Assembly (NCBI RefSeq): GCF_002094855.1
Contig: NZ_ARYN01000019.1
Location: 1-64,000, forward strand
Length of the DNA: 64,000 nt
DNA from: Zunongwangia atlantica 22II14-10F7
GTDB lineage: Bacteria > Bacteroidota > Bacteroidia > Flavobacteriales > Flavobacteriaceae
Direction: 5' to 3'
Shown: piece after piece, positions 27,042-36,214 of the stretch
Layout: each line of letters opens with the position of its first letter
Position numbering within the stretch: position 1 is the stretch's first letter
The notes under the pieces: model-generated
What the model was told of the DNA's origin: nothing
The model's input: only the letters and a program-made list of their open reading frames with translations
Databases searched by the model: none
Made by a program: the position numbers and the translations under genes

Positions 27042-28267
27042 TATGTGGTTTTTTGCGTTAGGATTTCATTTAGTCTTGAGGCAACGACTCTTTCCTGTCC
27101 AGGTTTTAACATCCAGGTGGTTATACTAACAGAATTTTTTCCACCACCGGCAATTTCTATAGAAGGATGACCATTTCTCATCTCTTCTTTTAGTTCATCT
27201 CCTGAAATTGGAATTTTTGAAGTATCCCAATTTAAATGGAGTGTAGGTACAACATTGGCAAGTTCTGGAACTTTTATTTCAGTATTCATCCCTTCAAAAT
27301 CTTTTACTGCATTCTGAACAAGATTTATCTGGCCTTCCCAAAGTTTCCAATCTGCTTCGTGATCTCTGGATAAAAAGTCTTCAACCGCAGCAAGCATTCC
27401 TACAATTTCTTCTTTATTTACCTTCATTCCGCGGCCAATAGTATCACCAAATGGTGGCGCATTAAGGCGGGCGGCATCGATATATTTCTTTTTACCCATT
27501 AATATACCAGCGCTTTGTGGTCCTCTAAGACCTTTACCACCAGAGAAGCAAACCATATCAAATCCCATTCTTTGGAATCTAAAAAGATTTTCTACCGGAG
27601 GAACATCTGCAGCACAATCGATCATTGTAGGTACGCCGTGCTTTTGGCATATGTCCAGTACTTCCTGCCACTGGATCTCACCCTCGTAATTAAGGAAATT
27701 AACGAAGTAATACATGGCTGTATTTTTATTGATTGCTTTTTCCAGCTCTTTTGCAGTGTCTACATAAACTACTTTAACGCCACAGTTTTCGATTGCCTGA
27801 GCATACTCAATAGCATGTTTGCGTTGCATGATCACTTCGGTTTTCATGCTGGTACCATCAAGATGAGGTAACATTCCTGCTTTTTCTGGGTCCAGGCCGG
27901 TTAAAGTACCGGCCGTTCCCAATGTTATAGCTGCAGCTGCACCAGAGGTAACTGTTGCAGCTTCGCAGTCTAATAATTCAGCAAGGCGAGCGCCTACTTT
28001 GTCCTGTAATTCATGATAGTTCACAAAATCGTAGGAAGTAGCAATGTAAGCGTTCTTAACTTCTTCACGCATTAAAGAACCCGTCATAAACGTGTAGGTT
28101 CCGGCAGCATTAATGAAAGTTCTTACTCCAAGCTCTTTAAAATAATCTCTCTTTGCCGATTTTGGAAGTTCTGAGGCCGAATTCTTTTTAATAAAAAAAT
28201 CGGGTTTTAAAGCTCCTGCAAGTGGCAGTAGGGAAAGTGATTTTATTAAATTTCTTCTAGATGTCAT
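27041..28267 (-). CDS. Exported SelA-like PLP enzyme, copy 1
   Basis: This 408-residue paralogue of the 23474-24712 protein has the PLP lysine K245 in FSGGKGLRGPQSAG. Shared motifs include INAAGTYTFMTGSLM, LLDCEAATVTSGAAAAITLG and MIDCAADVPPVENLF. The N-terminus, TSRRNLIKSLSLLPLAG, is a good twin-arginine signal, again predicting a Tat-exported holoenzyme. It is coupled to the amidohydrolase by a one-base overlap and to RidA by a 4-bp gap. The family includes D-glucosaminate-6-phosphate ammonia-lyase; the actual substrate here is unknown. Confidence 0.86.
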   Translation of the reverse strand: MTSRRNLIKSLSLLPLAGALKPDFFIKKNSASELPKSAKRDYFKELGVRTFINAAGTYTFMTGSLMREEVKNAYIATSYDFVNYHELQDKVGARLAELLDCEAATVTSGAAAAITLGTAGTLTGLDPEKAGMLPHLDGTSMKTEVIMQRKHAIEYAQAIENCGVKVVYVDTAKELEKAINKNTAMYYFVNFLNYEGEIQWQEVLDICQKHGVPTMIDCAADVPPVENLFRFQRMGFDMVCFSGGKGLRGPQSAGILMGKKKYIDAARLNAPPFGDTIGRGMKVNKEEIVGMLAAVEDFLSRDHEADWKLWEGQINLVQNAVKDFEGMNTEIKVPELANVVPTLHLNWDTSKIPISGDELKEEMRNGHPSIEIAGGGKNSVSITTWMLKPGQERVVASRLNEILTQKTT

Positions 28268-28271
28268 ATTT

Positions 28272-28757
28272 TTATTTTAATGCTGCGATACAATCGATTT
28301 CTACCAGGGAACTTCCTGGTACACCACCATAAACAGCTACCGTAGTACGCACAGGAGGGTTTTTACCAAATTTCCCAAGATATACCTCGTTCATAGCTTT
28401 ATAGTCATTAAGGTCATTTAAATACACATTAACCTTAAGTACTTTTTCCATGGAAGAACCTGCTTTTTCAAGTTCTTTTTTAATCTCCTCTAAAACATGT
28501 TTGGTATGGTCTTTAACATCACCCTCAAAATGTGCTCCTTTTCCGGCGATGTATACAAGGCCATTATGAACTACAGAACTTGAAAATAATGGCACCTCCT
28601 GATCAGAATCATCTGCAGTATTTCTAATAATTTTGTTTGAAGATTCCTCTTGGGATATATTTTTGGCATTTAAATTTCTACCAAATGCGGCTAATCCTGT
28701 TAATCCAAAAACTGATGCAGCTATTTTTCTGATTGCGCTTCTACGTTGATTTTTCAT
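28272..28757 (-). CDS. Exported RidA-family deaminase
   Basis: This is a 161-residue RidA/YjgF protein. The domain occupies about residues 50-160, with KVNVYLNDLNDYKAMNEVY, the substrate-binding R137 in PPVRTTVAV and E153 in LVEIDCIA. These residues are needed for imine/enamine hydrolysis in active RidA. The N-terminus (QRRSAIRKIAASVFGLTG) is a Tat-like signal, rare for a family that normally acts in the cytoplasm. RidA clears reactive enamines made by PLP lyases, so its place next to two SelA-like genes fits. It starts 20 bp after susD. Confidence 0.87.
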   Translation of the reverse strand: MKNQRRSAIRKIAASVFGLTGLAAFGRNLNAKNISQEESSNKIIRNTADDSDQEVPLFSSSVVHNGLVYIAGKGAHFEGDVKDHTKHVLEEIKKELEKAGSSMEKVLKVNVYLNDLNDYKAMNEVYLGKFGKNPPVRTTVAVYGGVPGSSLVEIDCIAALK

Positions 28758-28777
28758 AAAAATTATTTATTTAGTGT

Positions 28778-30313
28778 TTATTGTTCTACGTCCCACCATA
28801 CTCTGGTAGTAAACAGATCTAAACCTTGCTGACTAAGAGCGGCCTCGTAATTTTCAGTATTTACACTAATTTCACTTGGCGGGTAGGTAAGTCTTCTAGG
28901 GATAGTTCCTCCGGTAAGATTACCGGTTACGTTTACCGGGGTAAGTTCTGGATAGCCAGTTCTTCTCCAGTTAGAGTATACTTCAATCTCATCTGGAAAA
29001 ACAGAAACCCAGAATTGTGTATGTATAGTTTCCATTTGTTCCTCTAAACTTCCAGTCAAAGTCTGTGAAGCGATATAGGTGTTAATTTCTTCTTCTGAAA
29101 CGGCAGCTTCAGTTCCGTATAAATCTTCTAGGCTATTCATCGCGTCTCTAATCCCCTGGTGATAATAATTTTCTGCATCACCTGAAGTCCATCCTCTAGC
29201 CGAAGCTTCAGCAAGAAGAAGGTTCATTTCAGCGCTTCCTAAAACTAATAATGAAGAATTAAGGGATAAAAGCGTATTAAGGTTAGGCTCTGAAAGGTTT
29301 GGAAAATTTGAAGGTCTATTTACTAAACCATTTGGCATTCCCTGTTGTATAGCCGGATCTGTAGATTGTCTTCCATCTACCCAAACTGCTGCGAAAGAAG
29401 TAAGTCTTGGATCATTATTTTCTGAAAGATAGCTTATAAATGTATCAGAAAATTTACCACCTTCAGTATTACTTGTTCCCTGGTTTGATTCGCTATAGTT
29501 ATTGTTTCTTAATTGAAATGCTATAGGGTTTGAATTAATAACCTGCCCACCAGGGTAATCGATAACCGCATTGCTAGAAGGCTCTTCTATTACTCCTGCC
29601 GAAATAGCTGTTTGTGCCCATTCTTCGGCAAGAGAAGGATTAACTTTGGTTAATCTCATGGCTAATCTTAGCATTAATGAATTTGCAAATCTATTCCACT
29701 GATCTACGTTACCATTATAAATTAGATCACCATTTCCAAAACTAGGCTGATTAGGATCTAAGGTATTAGACGCAGTTTGCAGCGTATTTAGCATATTCAT
29801 ATAGATAGTTTCCTGAGTATCATAAGCCGGGCTATAGTTAGCATCGCTAAAAGCTGTAGTAGCTTCAGTATAAGGAATCATACCATATAAGTCTGTAAGA
29901 CGGTGATACGTATAAACCTTCCAGATGTTAGCTATTGCATTTTGGTTGGAAAGTCCTTCAACACCATCTGTAGCATAAATGATCTTGTCTATTTCATTAA
30001 TAGCATCTAAATAAGCGCCGTTAAAAAAGGCATAAGGATAACTTCCAGAGATGTAAACATATTTATCTCCCAATCCTGGTACTTCAAGATAAGTAGCAAA
30101 ATGCTGTACAAATCCTCCTGCACCAAATTCATAAACAGTTCCTGTACTATTATTTAATGCATCATAGATAGCCTTTGTAAACATGTACTCAGGATCTACA
30201 TCTGTAGAGGCATCTGGGTTAGTGTTTTCTTCTTCGAAGCCATCGTCACAGCTTGTGAATAAAGCAAAAACTAGAATGAATAGGTATGTAAATTTTGTAT
30301 ATATAGTCTTCAT
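28778..30313 (-). CDS. SusD/RagB-like outer-membrane lipoprotein
   Basis: This 511-residue lipoprotein has signal peptide ending LFTSC (lipid Cys near residue 22). It is the SusD-like superfamily type (SusD_2) with a TPR-like helical body: TNPDASTDVDPEYMFTKAIY, ANIWKVYTYHRLTDLYGMIP and LMLRLAMRLTKVNP. Such proteins cap the SusC channel and capture ligand at the cell surface. The type is often linked to peptides or non-glycan ligands. It is encoded 11 bp after susC in the same operon. Confidence 0.93.
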   Translation of the reverse strand: MKTIYTKFTYLFILVFALFTSCDDGFEEENTNPDASTDVDPEYMFTKAIYDALNNSTGTVYEFGAGGFVQHFATYLEVPGLGDKYVYISGSYPYAFFNGAYLDAINEIDKIIYATDGVEGLSNQNAIANIWKVYTYHRLTDLYGMIPYTEATTAFSDANYSPAYDTQETIYMNMLNTLQTASNTLDPNQPSFGNGDLIYNGNVDQWNRFANSLMLRLAMRLTKVNPSLAEEWAQTAISAGVIEEPSSNAVIDYPGGQVINSNPIAFQLRNNNYSESNQGTSNTEGGKFSDTFISYLSENNDPRLTSFAAVWVDGRQSTDPAIQQGMPNGLVNRPSNFPNLSEPNLNTLLSLNSSLLVLGSAEMNLLLAEASARGWTSGDAENYYHQGIRDAMNSLEDLYGTEAAVSEEEINTYIASQTLTGSLEEQMETIHTQFWVSVFPDEIEVYSNWRRTGYPELTPVNVTGNLTGGTIPRRLTYPPSEISVNTENYEAALSQQGLDLFTTRVWWDVEQ

Positions 30314-30324
30314 AACGTTCTCGA

Positions 30325-33300
30325 TTAAAATTTAAACTTAAGGTTCAATCCGTAGCTTCTGGTTCTAGGAAGTGCGAATGATTCAAATCCTTGCGCGTTA
30401 CTGTTTGTAAAGGCAGATTCAGGATCAAAGTTATCTGTCTCACTATACAGAACGAATAAGTTTCTGGCGATAAAAGACAATGAAGCCGACTGTAGTTTGA
30501 ATAAACTAATCTTTTCTACAGGAATATTATAACTTAAAACAACCTGTCTTAGTTTAACAAAACTACCATCGTAAATAAATTCATCTGAATAGTTTCTTAG
30601 GTTTTGATAGTAAGATCTAATATCTGTAGATGGGATAGTGTTGCTGTAAGGAGCTCCATTTTGGTCTACACCTTCTAATACAAGACCATTTTCTCTACCT
30701 TCTAAAGTACGTTGAGATAAACCAAATCTTGTAGCATATACGTTTAATACAGAGAAGATATCGTTACCAAATTTACCATCTAAAAGTACATCTAAGGCGA
30801 AGTTTTTATATTTAAATCTATTGCTTAATCCCATAGATAAAGGCGCAACCGAGTTTCCTATTTTTTTTAATTCACTACGCATAGGGAAACCAGAGTTAGA
30901 ATCGTAAACTATATTCCCATCGTCGTCTCTTAGCATAGAATATCCTTTAATTACACCAAATGGTTCTCCTACTTCGTGGTGAATTTCTGCCCAGTTTCCT
31001 ACCGAGTTTGCCACAGAAATGGTGTTAAGCCCTTCAGCTAATTGCTTTACTTCATTTTTATTGTAAGCCATATTGTAGTTTACATCCCAGCTGAAATTAT
31101 CAGTTTCTATAGGTGTACCATTTATGGCGAATTCAATTCCCTGGTTTTGTACCTCTCCTACGTTAAAGTAAGTGTACTCATATCCCGTGGTTACTGGTAT
31201 TTGTGCATTTACGATATCATCTGTAGTTGTTTTTTCGTAAACCGCAACATCAAAACCTAATCTATTATTAAATAATCTTGCCTCTAGGCCAATTTCAAAA
31301 GTAGTAGAAGTATAAGGTCTTAGGTTTGCATTGGCTAATAAACGTTGCCCACCTACCTGCGTTACCTGTTGTAATGGTTCTCCACTACTTGGAATCATGG
31401 TGTAACTTTCATTTAGTGTATATGGATCTGGCAAACCTCCACCAACTTGCGCCCATGAAGATCTAATTTTACCATAGCTAAACCAATCTGGCTTATTGAT
31501 AACTTCAGAAAAAACGAAACCAGCACCAACAGAAGGGTAAAAAATACTGTTGTCACTATCTGCACCATTTGCTGCGGTTAAGGTAGAAAACCAGTCTTCT
31601 CTTGCTGTAGCATTTAAGTATAAAAAGTTTTTATAACTAAGATCTAAAGAACCAAATATAGAGTTTGTTGTAAGTCTTTGGTTACTTGGTATTGTAGTGC
31701 TTGTTTGAAGGTTAGTAAAACTGTAGAAGAAAGGGATAATAAATTGTCTTCCATCATAATTAGTTTGCTGGTTTTGGTACTTTCTAATATTTCCACCAGC
31801 CATTACACCAAGATTAATATCTTCAGTTATGTCTTCATTGTAATTCATGGTTAACATACTATTAGTTTCGCTTACAGTTAAATCGAAGCCATGATATTCT
31901 CCTGCTGCATTATTTGTATATAATGTACCTGTTGGTAAGATTGCTGTAAAATCGAAGCTGGTATAGTCTCTACTTACAGAACCTTTAATAGAAAGATTAT
32001 CCAATAATCTATAATTTAAGGAAACCTGTCCTAAATAACGATCTCTTAAGCCTTGATTTTGGAATCTATTAGCAACAAAATAAGGGTTAGATGCATACGG
32101 AGTCTCATTCCATTCTACTTCGTATCCATTTTCGTCGTATCCAGGATTTAGCCAATCTACATTTACTGTATTCGCTAACATATTTACCCAGTTTGGGTTA
32201 CCAGTAGCATCCCCGGCACTAGATCTATTGTATGATTTAGAACGGTTAAACTGAACTAATCCTTCGATATCCAGTCTTTCACCAATTGTAGAATTAAGGT
32301 TTAAACTAAAAATACGTCTGTTAAAGCTATTGTTAGGAACTACACCTTTACTATCTGTATCTGAAATTGAAAATCTATAGCTGGTTTTTTCACCGCCACC
32401 ACTTAATGCCACTGTGTTGATGAAGGTAGTTCCGTTCTCATAGAAATTATCGATATTATTTCTTTGTGCAACATAAGGTCGTTCTACACCATCAAATGCA
32501 ACAAAAGGTTGTCCATCAATGCGTTCTCCCCAGTTTCTACGTCCCCAAGTAACGGCATCAGATTGGTTTAATGGTCTTTGGCCTCCATTACCCTGGCCAT
32601 ATTCGTATTGCCAGTCTGTAAAATCCATAGGAGAATCTATAGTGAAACTTGAGTTGAATTCAATCCCAATACCACTATTGAAAGCACCTTTTTTAGTTGT
32701 GATAATAATCGCACCATTAGATGCTCTAGAGCCATAAAGTGCAGCTGCAGTAGCCCCTTTAAGTACACTTATGGTTTCAATATCATCTGGGTTAATTCCA
32801 CCGGTACCATCACCGTGATCTATATTAAAACCTCCGGCACTTGTAGAAGCACTACCACCTAAAGTAGTATTGTCCATTGGCATACCGTTAATCACATAAA
32901 GTGGCTGGTTGTCTCCAGATAAAGAAGTGTTACCTCTAATAGTAACTCTAGAGGAACCACCCGCTCCTGTAGTTAGGCTAGATACGCTTACCCCGGCAAT
33001 TTTACCAGAAAGTGCATCGGCTAAATTTACCTCTTTTGCTTGCGTAAAACCATCTCCATCAACTTCAGTAACTGCATAAGTAAGTGCTCTTTCTTCTTTT
33101 TTGATACCAAGCGCAGTAACTACTACATTTTCTAATTGTTCAGTATCGTTAAGTAAGGTTACATTAATGCTACTTTGGCCATTTACTGCAATTTCCTGTT
33201 TTTTAAAGCCAATTCCTGAAAAAGTTAATGTGGCATTCTCCCCAACACTAATCTCATAATTTCCGTCAAAATCTGTAGAACTACCATTTTTGGTACCTTT

Positions 33301-33774
33301 TTCCATTACATTGATACCTGGAAGAGGCATTCCCTGATCGTCTACTACAGTACCTTTAACCATTTGTTGGTAAACTTCGGTTTTGGTATTTCTTCTGGGA
33401 ATTTTTTTAGCTGAAGATTTTTTCTTTAATATAATTTGATTATCAAAGATTTGATAAGTAATACTGTCATTTTTAAAAATGATCTGAAGTACATTTTCAA
33501 TCTTTTCTTTGGTAACATCTAAAGAAACAGGTCTTAAAAGATTGATCTCATTAACCTTGTAAACAAAGTTGTAATCTGAAGTTTTTTCAATAAAACTTAA
33601 TACTTTTTCCAGTTGTTGGTTTTCAACTTTTACAGAAATCTTGTCTCCCTGAGAGTAAGATACACCTGCTTGCATTGTAAAGAGAGAGGTAAAAAGAAAA
33701 AGAAGGCTCAGTTTCATTTTTAAGTTGCTGGTTAGTAGCTGAAAATATCTTTCATGCTTCAGAAGTTTTTTCAT
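30325..33774 (-). CDS. SusC/RagA TonB-dependent transporter with STN domain
   Basis: This is an 1149-residue outer-membrane transporter. After the signal peptide comes an STN (secretin/TonB short N-terminal) signalling domain (about residues 45-115). A carboxypeptidase-like beta-sandwich follows (about 138-215), then a plug with TonB box-like sequence and the SusC motif NVVVTALGIKKEERAL. The barrel starts with QPLYVINGMPMDNTTLGG, and ends with LKFKF. The STN domain means that ligand binding can signal to the FecR anti-sigma protein next to it. No carbohydrate enzymes are in the locus, so the cargo is probably not a polysaccharide. Confidence 0.94.
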   Translation of the reverse strand: MKKLLKHERYFQLLTSNLKMKLSLLFLFTSLFTMQAGVSYSQGDKISVKVENQQLEKVLSFIEKTSDYNFVYKVNEINLLRPVSLDVTKEKIENVLQIIFKNDSITYQIFDNQIILKKKSSAKKIPRRNTKTEVYQQMVKGTVVDDQGMPLPGINVMEKGTKNGSSTDFDGNYEISVGENATLTFSGIGFKKQEIAVNGQSSINVTLLNDTEQLENVVVTALGIKKEERALTYAVTEVDGDGFTQAKEVNLADALSGKIAGVSVSSLTTGAGGSSRVTIRGNTSLSGDNQPLYVINGMPMDNTTLGGSASTSAGGFNIDHGDGTGGINPDDIETISVLKGATAAALYGSRASNGAIIITTKKGAFNSGIGIEFNSSFTIDSPMDFTDWQYEYGQGNGGQRPLNQSDAVTWGRRNWGERIDGQPFVAFDGVERPYVAQRNNIDNFYENGTTFINTVALSGGGEKTSYRFSISDTDSKGVVPNNSFNRRIFSLNLNSTIGERLDIEGLVQFNRSKSYNRSSAGDATGNPNWVNMLANTVNVDWLNPGYDENGYEVEWNETPYASNPYFVANRFQNQGLRDRYLGQVSLNYRLLDNLSIKGSVSRDYTSFDFTAILPTGTLYTNNAAGEYHGFDLTVSETNSMLTMNYNEDITEDINLGVMAGGNIRKYQNQQTNYDGRQFIIPFFYSFTNLQTSTTIPSNQRLTTNSIFGSLDLSYKNFLYLNATAREDWFSTLTAANGADSDNSIFYPSVGAGFVFSEVINKPDWFSYGKIRSSWAQVGGGLPDPYTLNESYTMIPSSGEPLQQVTQVGGQRLLANANLRPYTSTTFEIGLEARLFNNRLGFDVAVYEKTTTDDIVNAQIPVTTGYEYTYFNVGEVQNQGIEFAINGTPIETDNFSWDVNYNMAYNKNEVKQLAEGLNTISVANSVGNWAEIHHEVGEPFGVIKGYSMLRDDDGNIVYDSNSGFPMRSELKKIGNSVAPLSMGLSNRFKYKNFALDVLLDGKFGNDIFSVLNVYATRFGLSQRTLEGRENGLVLEGVDQNGAPYSNTIPSTDIRSYYQNLRNYSDEFIYDGSFVKLRQVVLSYNIPVEKISLFKLQSASLSFIARNLFVLYSETDNFDPESAFTNSNAQGFESFALPRTRSYGLNLKFKF

Positions 33775-33902
33775 ATTTTTGAAGTGTGTTTAAAGTGATT
33801 AATAATTTTAATCGCATCATATTAACCGAGAGGTGTTGCAGCATCTTTCGGTTTTTTATTTTAATGCGTTTTTTAATAATTTTAGGTTTTTGGCATACGC
33901 AG

Positions 33903-35036
33903 TTATTTAATGATTATTTTATTGTTTTTTACAGTATATTTTATGTCATAGGCCTGTTCAAAGTAGAATAACATTTTATCCAGACTAACATCTTTATCGA
34001 AAGTTGCGTTAAACTCACTTTTCTCTAACTTTTCATTTTCAACTTCAAATTCTACATTAAATTTTCGTTCAAGAGAGTTTAGGATTTCATCAAAAGATTT
34101 ATTTCTAAAAATTAATTTGCCGTAAAGCCAGGAAGTATATAATTCGGTATCTACTTTTTCTTTTTTTAATGTTTTTGAATTTTGATTAAATGTGCCCATT
34201 TCTCCAGGACTTAAAAGTTGATTCTGAGATTCTCCTTTTCCCTTCATATTAACAGCCCCTTCAACCAGAACAACTTCAGAAGTATTTCTTGATGAATATT
34301 CAGACATATTAAATTTAGTACCTAATACTTCAACCGCTATTTTATTAGATTCTACAATAAATGGTTTGGATTTATTTTTACTCACTTCAAAAAATGCCTC
34401 TCCTGTTAAAACTACTTTTCGGGTATTTCCATTAAAAGCAACAGGGAATTTTAGACTAGCACCAGAGTTAAGGTGAACAATTGTACTATCTGCAAGCACT
34501 AACTGGTATTTTTTTCCGTACGGAATTTTTATGGTATTGTATTCGGTTTCAGTTCCCTGCTCGTTTCCCAAATAACTAAGGCTATTATTTGACGAATTTT
34601 GATTAGCAATTTTTTTTCCGCCAACATTAATAGAATTATCGTTTTCGCTAATTTTTATTTCTTCTCCATTATTTAGTTGAATAGTAATTGGTGCCTGCTC
34701 AGCCGGGATAATTGTTGCGGCAGAATTATTTTCGGTTTGAAAAAATAGCGTTGTAGCAAGTACAATTATTAAAATTGAAGCAACCGAATATGTTAACCAC
34801 TTATTTTTACGATATATATTGATTACTTTTGAAGCTTTAGGGCTATTAATTGTACGATCAATTTTATTGTATGTAAATTCAGCATCAGGAAGATGTAATA
34901 AATCAATTTGATAATTAGACTTTACGTAACTCTTAAATAATTGTTTATTATTATCCTCTTGAATCCAATTATAAAGAATGCGTAATTCCTTATCATTGAT
35001 TGAATTCGTTAAATATTTTATTATCAAATCTTCCAA
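33903..35036 (-). CDS. FecR-family anti-sigma regulator
   Basis: This 377-residue inner-membrane regulator has an N-terminal helical sigma-binding region (residues 1-75). One membrane helix (about 80-100) is followed by a periplasmic FecR domain (about 145-240) and a C-terminal DUF4974/STN-like region (about 300-377). No ATG is available near the start; an in-frame TAG two codons upstream makes TTG at 35036 the likely start. It is transcribed toward susC. The ECF sigma gene is divergent across a 115-bp gap, unlike the usual sigma-fecR operon order. Confidence 0.9.
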   Translation of the reverse strand: MEDLIIKYLTNSINDKELRILYNWIQEDNNKQLFKSYVKSNYQIDLLHLPDAEFTYNKIDRTINSPKASKVINIYRKNKWLTYSVASILIIVLATTLFFQTENNSAATIIPAEQAPITIQLNNGEEIKISENDNSINVGGKKIANQNSSNNSLSYLGNEQGTETEYNTIKIPYGKKYQLVLADSTIVHLNSGASLKFPVAFNGNTRKVVLTGEAFFEVSKNKSKPFIVESNKIAVEVLGTKFNMSEYSSRNTSEVVLVEGAVNMKGKGESQNQLLSPGEMGTFNQNSKTLKKEKVDTELYTSWLYGKLIFRNKSFDEILNSLERKFNVEFEVENEKLEKSEFNATFDKDVSLDKMLFYFEQAYDIKYTVKNNKIIIK

Positions 35037-35151
35037 ACTCTATATTTTTTATTTATAATACGGAGTTTTAATAAAAACCCTTAAAAGAAATTTAATTTTT
35101 TTTAAATTTTATATTTATGTAAATTTTGCCATATTTCTAAAAGTTTTCTTA

Positions 35152-35724
35152 ATGAAGGAAGAACTGTTATTGCTAAGGAATATAAAGGATGGAGATCAAG
35201 AATCCTTTAAAATCTTTTTTAAAGAGACATATCCAGCTTTATTTGGATATGCGAATTCCTATGCAAGAAACAGAGTATTAGCAGAGGATATTACGCAACA
35301 GGCCTACATTAAATTTTGGGAGAATAGAAAAAAGATAGACTTAAATAATTCTCCAAAAAGTTACTTATATACCATCGCATATAACGGTTTTTTAGATTCT
35401 AAACGAAAAGAGCAGAAAGAACGTAATTATATGGATCAATTACACCGGGCAGCTATAGAGGAGGAGGCTAGCGAAAAGGAAAGGTTAGAGAGAAAACTTG
35501 AAAGATTACAAAAAGTTATCGATTCGCTACCAGAAAAATGTAGAAAGATTCTTTTGATGAATAAAATGGAAGGTTTAAAGTATAAGGAAATAGCTGAAAA
35601 ACTTGATATTTCTGTAAAAACTGTAGAATCGCAAATGCGAATAGCATTTCAGAAAATAAGAGAATCCTTCAAAAATGAAGAGGTTATACTTTGGACGCTT
35701 TTCAGTAAACTACGTGTTTGTTGA
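35152..35724 (+). CDS. ECF RNA polymerase sigma factor
   Basis: This 190-residue group 4 sigma factor has region 2 (about residues 20-90, with AEDITQQAYIKFWENR) and region 4 (about 125-180). The latter has LPEKCRKILLMNKMEGLKY and the helix-turn-helix KEIAEKLDISVKTVESQM. It belongs to the FecI-like/Bacteroidota SusCD-associated class. Released from FecR after SusC senses its ligand, it should transcribe the 23087-35036 operon. It is divergent from fecR, so the shared 115-bp region could be autoregulated. Confidence 0.92.
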   Translation: MKEELLLLRNIKDGDQESFKIFFKETYPALFGYANSYARNRVLAEDITQQAYIKFWENRKKIDLNNSPKSYLYTIAYNGFLDSKRKEQKERNYMDQLHRAAIEEEASEKERLERKLERLQKVIDSLPEKCRKILLMNKMEGLKYKEIAEKLDISVKTVESQMRIAFQKIRESFKNEEVILWTLFSKLRVC

Positions 35725-36156
35725 TTTGCTTGTTTCAAAAAAATGTAATGAATTTTATCGAATCTTAGTTACTCACTAATATAATTACTTCCCGATATAT
35801 CAAATCATTTGCGGATACAAGAAATTTGTTTTTCAGCATAAATAGGGCTTACCGTAAATTGAGGTACAATTGGGTACGGAAACTAACATAAAAATTAGCA
35901 TTTTTGGAATTTGTGTAAATATAATTATAATTTCTCCGATAATTTCGCTTCTCCTTTTAGAAAGGTTAAACCTCACAATTATATCAAACATAGTAAATAG
36001 GCATTTAAAGAAATGTTTTACTTCCTAGATGCCATTTGGATTGGCATCAGGTACATTATTTAGAACTATAATTTTAAGTTCATTTTTTATAAAATTTAAA
36101 CTTGGGAAACAATAGGGTTTATACTATTGATAATCAATAAAATACCTGGTTTTGGG
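35725..36156. other. Intergenic
   Basis: I see no gene or strong hairpin here. The stretch separates the SusCD locus from the next operon. Confidence 0.35.
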
Positions 36157-36164
36157 TATTTTTG
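36157..36164 (+). promoter_or_regulatory. Putative -7 promoter element
   Basis: TATTTTTG matches TAnnTTTG, about 50 bp upstream of the lipoprotein ATG at 36215. A TTG at a normal distance upstream is not obvious, so this is tentative. An ATG at 36152 overlaps the element and is unlikely to be the start. Confidence 0.35.
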
Positions 36165-36214
36165 CGCTAGGATATTTTTGTCATATTTATACACGTAATT
36201 CTATAACAGTAATT

